Shown here: piece by piece, positions 12,650-17,220 of the stretch
How the letters are laid out: every line of letters begins with the position of its first letter
Numbering within the stretch: the stretch's first letter is position 1
Notes under the pieces: model-generated
The model's database searches: none
What the model saw: only the letters and a program-made list of their open reading frames with translations
Told to the model about the DNA's origin: nothing
Assembly: GCA_934663625.1 (NCBI GenBank)
Contig: CAKUKP010000069.1
Span: 1-17,220, forward strand
DNA: 17,220 nt
From: an uncultured Clostridia bacterium
GTDB taxonomy: Bacteria; Bacillota; Clostridia; Christensenellales; Aristaeellaceae
Direction: 5' to 3'
Translations under genes and position numbers: made by a program

Positions 12650-13636
12650 ATGGTAGAAAAAATGGAACGGAAGAAGCTGAGAACAGGGGATTTTCTGGGG
12701 ATGATTCAAAGCGGTTTGCCTTTTATACTGTTCGTGGTAATCGGCGGTGCAATATCGATCCTAAATCCGCGCTTTCTGACTTGGGAAAACATCAGCAACA
12801 TTTTTATGCAATACGCGGGTACAGCATTCGTTGCACTGGGTGCAATGATGGTGCTGATTTCCGGCGGGATTGATTTTACAACCGCCGAAATTTCAGCGCT
12901 GGGTTCTACATTGGGTGGATTGTGGTACCTGCGAAATGGCGGCAACGCTTTTTTGCTGATCATGGGCTGTATTCTGATGGGGTTGGCCGTAGGTTTGATC
13001 AATGGCGTGCTTATCGCGTATTTTAAGTTTCAACCATTTATTGCGACGCTGGCGATGCAGGCGTTGGTTCACGGTGTAATGATGACGCTGGCGGAGGGCG
13101 AATTGATTCTTCTACAAAACAATGCCGTGGTGGAATTCCTTGGTAAGGGCAAGATTCTGGGCTTGCCGACCGCTTTTCTTCTATTACTGGTATTTGGCGT
13201 CATTATGTGGTTCGTGATGAAGCGCACAAAGCTCGGCGCCTATACCTATGCGCTGGGGGGGAATGAGGAGGCGCTGCGTTCCAGCGGCGTAAATATCCGA
13301 ATTTACAAAATGCTGATCTACGTCATGGCAGGACTGTGCGCAGGCCTGGGCACGGTAATGATTACCTGCCGCATGGCGGCGGTGTATTCCAGCGTAAGTT
13401 CTACGCTGCTGTTGGATGCAATTGCAGCGGCGGTGATCGGCGGAACAAGCGTGCGCGGCGGAAAAGGCAGCGTGGTGGGAACGATCGTCGGCGCAATGAT
13501 CATCGGCGTAATTGCAAATTCCATGACGCTGCTCAACGTGCCTTCGAATATGTACAACGTTGTAAAAGGCATTACAATCATCTTCGCGCTTCTGATCGAC
13601 GTTGCCGTAAACATGCGAAGCAGCCGAGAGGGATAA
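12650..13636 (+). CDS. Ribose-type (RbsC family) ABC transporter permease
   Basis: A 328-residue integral membrane protein with about eight to ten hydrophobic segments. RbsC-family marks are visible: NISNIFMQYAGTAFVALGAMMVLISGGIDFTTAEISALG (LSIGS-type region), FIATLAMQALVHG, TKLGAYTYALGGNEEALRSSGVNIR (cytoplasmic coupling loop), AAAVIGGTSVRGGKGSVVGTIVGA near the C-terminus. It would form half of the pore of a sugar importer. The start at 12650 follows GAGGAGG (12637-12643) by 6 bases; an in-frame TTG at 12635 lies at the edge of that site and is unlikely. The next gene, a binding protein, begins after 81 bases. The dehydrating fusion protein further on supplies a second, different permease half. 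The sugar is not predictable. Confidence 0.92.
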   Translation: MVEKMERKKLRTGDFLGMIQSGLPFILFVVIGGAISILNPRFLTWENISNIFMQYAGTAFVALGAMMVLISGGIDFTTAEISALGSTLGGLWYLRNGGNAFLLIMGCILMGLAVGLINGVLIAYFKFQPFIATLAMQALVHGVMMTLAEGELILLQNNAVVEFLGKGKILGLPTAFLLLLVFGVIMWFVMKRTKLGAYTYALGGNEEALRSSGVNIRIYKMLIYVMAGLCAGLGTVMITCRMAAVYSSVSSTLLLDAIAAAVIGGTSVRGGKGSVVGTIVGAMIIGVIANSMTLLNVPSNMYNVVKGITIIFALLIDVAVNMRSSREG

Positions 13637-13672
13637 GTATTCTATACCCGCTTTGCGCGATTACAAAAGAAT

Positions 13673-13693
13673 GATTAGGATGAAAATCCAATC
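13673..13693 (+). other. Small hairpin before the binding-protein gene
   Basis: GATT-A-GGAT (13673-13681, one bulged A) pairs with ATCCAATC (13686-13693) around a GAAA tetraloop, 24 bases before the binding-protein ATG. It may protect the downstream mRNA from 5' decay after processing. Confidence 0.35.
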
Positions 13694-13717
13694 AAAATAA
13701 GAAAAGAGGTAGGAACT

Positions 13718-14740
13718 ATGAAGAAACTGTTGACCATGCTTCTCGCGGTGATCCTGGCACTGGGAATTGGCACCTGTGCATTTGCCGCCAACGATCCGCT
13801 GCAGGTTGCGTTCGTCTGCATCGATATGCAGGGCGCTTTCTGGGTGGAAATGATGAAGGGCGCGGAAGTTGCCGCGCAGGACTACGGAATCGAATTGCAG
13901 TTTAAGTCCGGTGAAAACTCACTTGAAAAACAGATTTCAATCATCGAGAATCTGGTGCTTCAGGAAGTGGACGCCATCATTGTCGATCCGTTGGATGCGG
14001 AGGGCATCAAGCCTGCGCTTCAGGCGGCAGGCGAAGCGGGCATTCCGATTGTGACTGCCGGCAACAACATCAATACCGAGTGGAACTGGTGTACCATCTA
14101 CAACGATGTGTACGATCTTGGGTGCATCACGGACGTTGTATGCAAGATGATCAGTGAAGAAGGCAAAATTGCATGTGTCGTCGGCGCGCCTGGCTCTGCA
14201 GTTTCCGATGCTCGCCAGAAGGGCTTTGAAGAAGCGGCGGCCAAATATGAAAATGTGACTGCCTATGTGCTGCCCTCCAACTGGGATGCGACGGTTGCAC
14301 AGCAGCTCGTTACCGATCTGCTGGCAGCGGAACCGGATCTGAAGGCTGTCGTCTGCGCGGATGCGGTCGCCTATCAGATTAAGCAGGCTGCGGAGGCGGC
14401 AGGACATCCCGGTCTGATCATCACCTCGCTCGCAGCGATGGATGAAAATCTGCCCGGCGTTGAAGATGGATCGTATCTGCTTGATTTGCTGATGGGCCCG
14501 CAGCGCATTGGCTATTGGAATGTAGCGGTTGCGGTACAGCTTGCCATGGGCGCGGAATTGGATCACAAGCTTTATCTGCCTACCGCCATCATTGCAAATG
14601 AAGAAAACGCGGCAAAAATGAAGGAATTCGGCTTTGAATTCAGCATCGTAACCGTGGATGAAGCTATGGAAACCCTGCACAGCTTCGCCGCTGAATTCGG
14701 TCCGGATGGTTTCAATGCGGAAGCATTAAAGCCCCGCTAA
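13718..14740 (+). CDS. Ribose-type ABC transporter substrate-binding protein
   Basis: A 340-residue exported binding protein of the Peripla_BP_4 (RbsB/LacI-like) fold. Residues 1-23 are a signal peptide with likely cleavage after AFA, before AND. Cys20 does not form a good lipobox (I-G-T-C), which is unusual because Gram-positive binding proteins are normally lipoproteins. The mature part shows the family pattern: VAFVCIDMQGAFWVEMMKGAEVAAQDYGIEL, ENLVLQEVDAIIVDPLDAEGI, GIPIVTAGNNI, then a second lobe (ACVVGAPGSAVSDARQKGFEEA, DLKAVVCADAVAYQIKQAAEAAG). It captures the substrate outside the cell and delivers it to the two permeases. AAAGAGGTAGG precedes the ATG. The C-terminus (EALKPR) is followed by a strong hairpin. 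Confidence 0.92.
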   Translation: MKKLLTMLLAVILALGIGTCAFAANDPLQVAFVCIDMQGAFWVEMMKGAEVAAQDYGIELQFKSGENSLEKQISIIENLVLQEVDAIIVDPLDAEGIKPALQAAGEAGIPIVTAGNNINTEWNWCTIYNDVYDLGCITDVVCKMISEEGKIACVVGAPGSAVSDARQKGFEEAAAKYENVTAYVLPSNWDATVAQQLVTDLLAAEPDLKAVVCADAVAYQIKQAAEAAGHPGLIITSLAAMDENLPGVEDGSYLLDLLMGPQRIGYWNVAVAVQLAMGAELDHKLYLPTAIIANEENAAKMKEFGFEFSIVTVDEAMETLHSFAAEFGPDGFNAEALKPR

Positions 14741-14752
14741 TCGCAGCATGAT

Positions 14753-14782
14753 GATGTATGCGGCGGAAACGCCGCATACATC
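14753..14782 (+). other. 13-pair GAAA-tetraloop hairpin between binding protein and permease-ATPase genes
   Basis: GATGTATGCGGCG (14753-14765) and CGCCGCATACATC (14770-14782) are perfectly complementary around GAAA, a GNRA tetraloop. No T-run follows, so transcription should continue. In binding-protein operons such hairpins commonly stabilise the upstream message so that more binding protein than transporter is made. Confidence 0.8.
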
Positions 14783-14824
14783 TCCATCCATCATTACCAG
14801 AAACGGAAGGCGAGGGACTGCCCG

Positions 14825-17131
14825 ATGCAAAAACAACGTAATCTTCTGAAAAGTAACCAGTTCAGGAAAAACCTTATGCTGATGGGCATCATTGTCCTCC
14901 TGTTTGCGGTTTTTTCCATGCTGACGCCAACATTTTTTAAGATAAAATCCATCATGAACCTGATCCTGCAAAATGCAGCGCTGATGATTGTATCGTTGGG
15001 TACAACTTTCGTCATCATGATGGGTAATACGGATTTATCCATCGGATCGCAGGTTGCAATCTGCGGCGTAGTCGGCGCACTGACGGTATCCTGTTTCCCA
15101 GCGGACAGCCCATGGGGCGCGGCGGTCGCCATTGCGGTAACACTATTGACGGGCATTTTCTGCGGCGGTATCAACGGCATGCTGATCGGCGTTTGTCACG
15201 TCAGCCCGTTCATGACCACGCTGGCGACGATGGAACTGTTTCGCGGTATTGCGCTCGTGATGTGCGGAGATGCGCGCGTGGCTTCAGCCAACGTATACTA
15301 TAATGCGCTGGGTCAGAAAAAGATTGGTATTTTTCCGATCGTGGGCATTTTGATCATCGTATTGATTGCAATCGTATGGCTGTTGCTCAATCGCACCTCC
15401 TTTGGAAGAAAGACCTATGCCGTCGGCGGAAACGCTAAGGCGGCGCGTATAGCTGGAATCAATCCTGGGCGGCAAACCATGGCTGTATATGCCTTTGTCG
15501 GCTTGACGGCGGCGATTGCCGCGGTGGTAACGGTTGGACGCACGCGCTCTGCGCAGCCGCTGGCTGGAAAAAATATGGAATTTGAAGCGATTACCGCAGT
15601 GGTTCTGGGTGGTACCAGTCTGGCGGGCGGCGTTGGCAGCGTGCCGGGCACGGCGCTGGGCAGTCTGCTGGTGGGCATCATGACCTTCGGATTCAGCTTT
15701 TTGGATATATCGATTGCAGCAAGTTATCTGCTCAAAGGCGCGATGATTGTTGCGGCGGTGTTTATGGATATTGTTTCGACGCAGCGCGGAATGAACGTGG
15801 CCAGCCGCAGCATCCGCAGGGCGGAAAAGAAGCGGCATATTGAAACGGAAAGCATATCGGAGGCGCGTAATCATTGGCATGAAACGCTGGAACTGCGAGG
15901 TATTACCAAGGTGTTCCCAGGCGTGAAGGCGTTGGATGATGTTTCGATTACCATCAAGCGCGGCAAGGTGCTGGCATTGATCGGCGAAAACGGCGCGGGA
16001 AAATCTACGCTGATGAAGGTTCTGTCCGGCGTGTACACCAGGGATGCGGGTGAAATTCTTGTGGATGGAAGGACTGTAGAAATCCGATCGCCGATAGATT
16101 CGCAGCGGCTGGGCATTTCCGTCATCTATCAGGAGCTTTCACTGATTCCGGATATGCCGGTATTCAACAATGTGTTTCTCGGCAGAGAACGGATGCAAAA
16201 GGCTGGCGTGCTGTTTAACGTGCGCTATATGAAAAAGCGGTCGGCGGAATTGCTGAGCCGTTTTGGACTCAAGATCAATGTTGGTACGGCTGCGAATAAA
16301 TTTACGGTTGGACAGCGGCAAATGATGGAAATTGTGCGTGCCATTGATTCCGATGCTACGGTGGTTGTTATGGATGAACCTACGGCTTCCATCACCAACG
16401 CGGATAAGGAAAAGCTGTTTGACACGATTCGAGAATTGAAGGCGCAGGGCGTAGCAATCGTGTTTATCTCGCATCGCATGTCAGAATTGTTTGAAATTGC
16501 CGATGAGGTTGCGGTGATGCGCGATGGCAGGCACATTATTACCAGTCCGATTGAAGAAATGAACGAACAGAAGCTGATTCGTTATATGGTCGATCGGGAA
16601 CTGAATAACATCTACGATCGCGATCATCTACAGCCGGGCAAAGTTGCGCTGGAGGTGAAAAATCTCACCCGCAAAGGGGCGTTCGAGGATATCAGCTTTC
16701 AGCTGCACGAAGGCGAAGTATTGGGCTTCAGCGGGTTGATTGGCGCGGGAAGGTCGGAAGTCATGCGCTGTATCTTTGGATTGGATAAGCCTGACAGCGG
16801 AGAAATTTATCTGTACGGTGAACCGGTAAAGATTACTTCGCCTAAGGGAGCGATAGCCAGGAAGATCGCATTTGTTACCGAGGACAGGCGCGGCGAAGGC
16901 ATAGTACCGAAGATGGGCGTGGGAGATAACATTACGCTGCCGATGCTGAAGAATTTGTGCAGATTCGGCTGGATCGACCGAAAAAGGGAAGCAGAAATTG
17001 CGGAATCTTTCGTTCGGCAGCTGGCGATTAAAACGCCGGGGCTGGAACAGCAGATCGGCAATCTTTCCGGCGGTAATCAGCAGAAGTGCTGCGTGGCAAA
17101 ATGGCTGGCACAGGCAATGCATTCCTTCTGA
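14825..17131 (+). CDS. Ribose-type ABC permease fused to dual ATPase (RbsC-RbsA), C-terminus lost
   Basis: A 768-residue frame joining two proteins that are normally separate. Residues about 1-320 are an RbsC-type permease (GTTFVIMMGNTDLSIGS at 60-75, FGRKTYAVGGNAKAARIAGIN at 193-213, VVLGGTSLAGGVGSVPGTALG at 259-279). A charged linker of about 30 residues leads to RbsA-type ATPase 1 (about 353-590): Walker A GENGAGKST at 387-395, Gln436, VGQRQMMEI as signature, Walker B VVVMDEPTAS at 513-522, His550. ATPase 2 (about 605-768) has GLIGAGRSE in place of Walker A, TEDRRGEG and the signature LSGGNQQK at 747-754, but then reads AKWLAQAMHSF and stops at 17129-17131, before Walker B, D-loop and switch His. 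The missing part suggests disruption or an assembly junction near 17112 rather than a normal gene end. Confidence 0.88.
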   Translation: MQKQRNLLKSNQFRKNLMLMGIIVLLFAVFSMLTPTFFKIKSIMNLILQNAALMIVSLGTTFVIMMGNTDLSIGSQVAICGVVGALTVSCFPADSPWGAAVAIAVTLLTGIFCGGINGMLIGVCHVSPFMTTLATMELFRGIALVMCGDARVASANVYYNALGQKKIGIFPIVGILIIVLIAIVWLLLNRTSFGRKTYAVGGNAKAARIAGINPGRQTMAVYAFVGLTAAIAAVVTVGRTRSAQPLAGKNMEFEAITAVVLGGTSLAGGVGSVPGTALGSLLVGIMTFGFSFLDISIAASYLLKGAMIVAAVFMDIVSTQRGMNVASRSIRRAEKKRHIETESISEARNHWHETLELRGITKVFPGVKALDDVSITIKRGKVLALIGENGAGKSTLMKVLSGVYTRDAGEILVDGRTVEIRSPIDSQRLGISVIYQELSLIPDMPVFNNVFLGRERMQKAGVLFNVRYMKKRSAELLSRFGLKINVGTAANKFTVGQRQMMEIVRAIDSDATVVVMDEPTASITNADKEKLFDTIRELKAQGVAIVFISHRMSELFEIADEVAVMRDGRHIITSPIEEMNEQKLIRYMVDRELNNIYDRDHLQPGKVALEVKNLTRKGAFEDISFQLHEGEVLGFSGLIGAGRSEVMRCIFGLDKPDSGEIYLYGEPVKITSPKGAIARKIAFVTEDRRGEGIVPKMGVGDNITLPMLKNLCRFGWIDRKREAEIAESFVRQLAIKTPGLEQQIGNLSGGNQQKCCVAKWLAQAMHSF

Positions 17132-17220
17132 CACCCCGACCACGCCGCGTGAAATCCTCCGTTCTCTTTCGCATTCTCCTTCGCGCTTTGCCCGGCAGAT
17201 AGGACGTCTCCGCGCGCAGC
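17112..17220. other. Sequence tail unlike the preceding transporter gene
   Basis: From about 17112 no frame continues the RbsA family sequence (no LILDEPTRGIDVG-type motif in any of the three forward frames). The tail is more GC-rich than the transporter gene and one forward frame (from 17130, reading DTPTTPREILRSLSHSPSRF) stays open to the window end, but I recognise nothing in it. It may be inserted DNA, a recombination point or an assembly chimera. Confidence 0.5.

Noticed and set aside
12592..12873. A 93-codon plus-strand frame starting in the importer leader
   Set aside because: It overlaps the permease gene in a different frame, starts inside the palindrome and lacks a ribosome site.

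Overview
The window looks like chromosomal DNA of a strictly anaerobic, moderately GC-rich member of the Bacillota (Clostridia class). The clues are strong AGGAGG-type ribosome binding sites, a full-length clostridial-type acetyl-CoA synthase (AcsB), LIV- and ribose-type ABC importers, and UroD/MtaA-family methyltransferases. No rRNA, tRNA, CRISPR array, insertion sequence or phage gene was seen. Both ends cut through genes: a livM-like gene at the left and a ribose-type ABC ATPase at the right. Genus-level assignment is not possible from this sequence alone.

Layout. (1) Positions 2-6705, plus strand, look like one operon with gaps or overlaps of at most about 70 bases: livM (3' part), livG, livF, a fused dihydroxyacetone kinase (DhaK-DhaL), a short-chain dehydrogenase, and two paralogous UroD/MtaA-type methyltransferases carrying the Zn-ligand pattern H-x-C...C. 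(2) 6833-7747, plus strand: a secreted peptidoglycan-binding-domain protein with its own consensus promoter, ending at a hairpin shared with the convergent gene. (3) 7812-9941, minus strand: acsB standing alone with its own promoter and a palindromic operator candidate. (4) About 10092-10284, minus strand: a heavily folded intergenic stretch ending in a good Rho-independent terminator, probably a 3' UTR or small RNA. (5) 10313-11834, minus strand: an alpha/beta hydrolase and an XRE regulator with a C-terminal membrane anchor; inverted repeats resembling its own operators lie upstream. (6) About 11940-12650: an AT-rich gap with a 39-residue hydrophobic peptide gene and the leader of the next operon, including a LacI-family-like operator. 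(7) 12650-17131, plus strand: a ribose-type ABC importer made of a stand-alone permease, a periplasmic-type binding protein, and a permease fused to a dual ATPase whose last part is missing.

How it may work together (inference): the left operon imports an unknown small molecule through the LIV system, then handles it with an oxidoreductase, a triose-type kinase and two methyltransferases. The methyltransferases would be expected to work with a corrinoid protein, not present here. Released methyl groups could enter the Wood-Ljungdahl pathway at AcsB, encoded just downstream on the other strand. The right operon imports a sugar or sugar-like compound. The two most unusual objects are the structured RNA candidate at 10092-10284 and the permease-ATPase fusion paired with a free permease.
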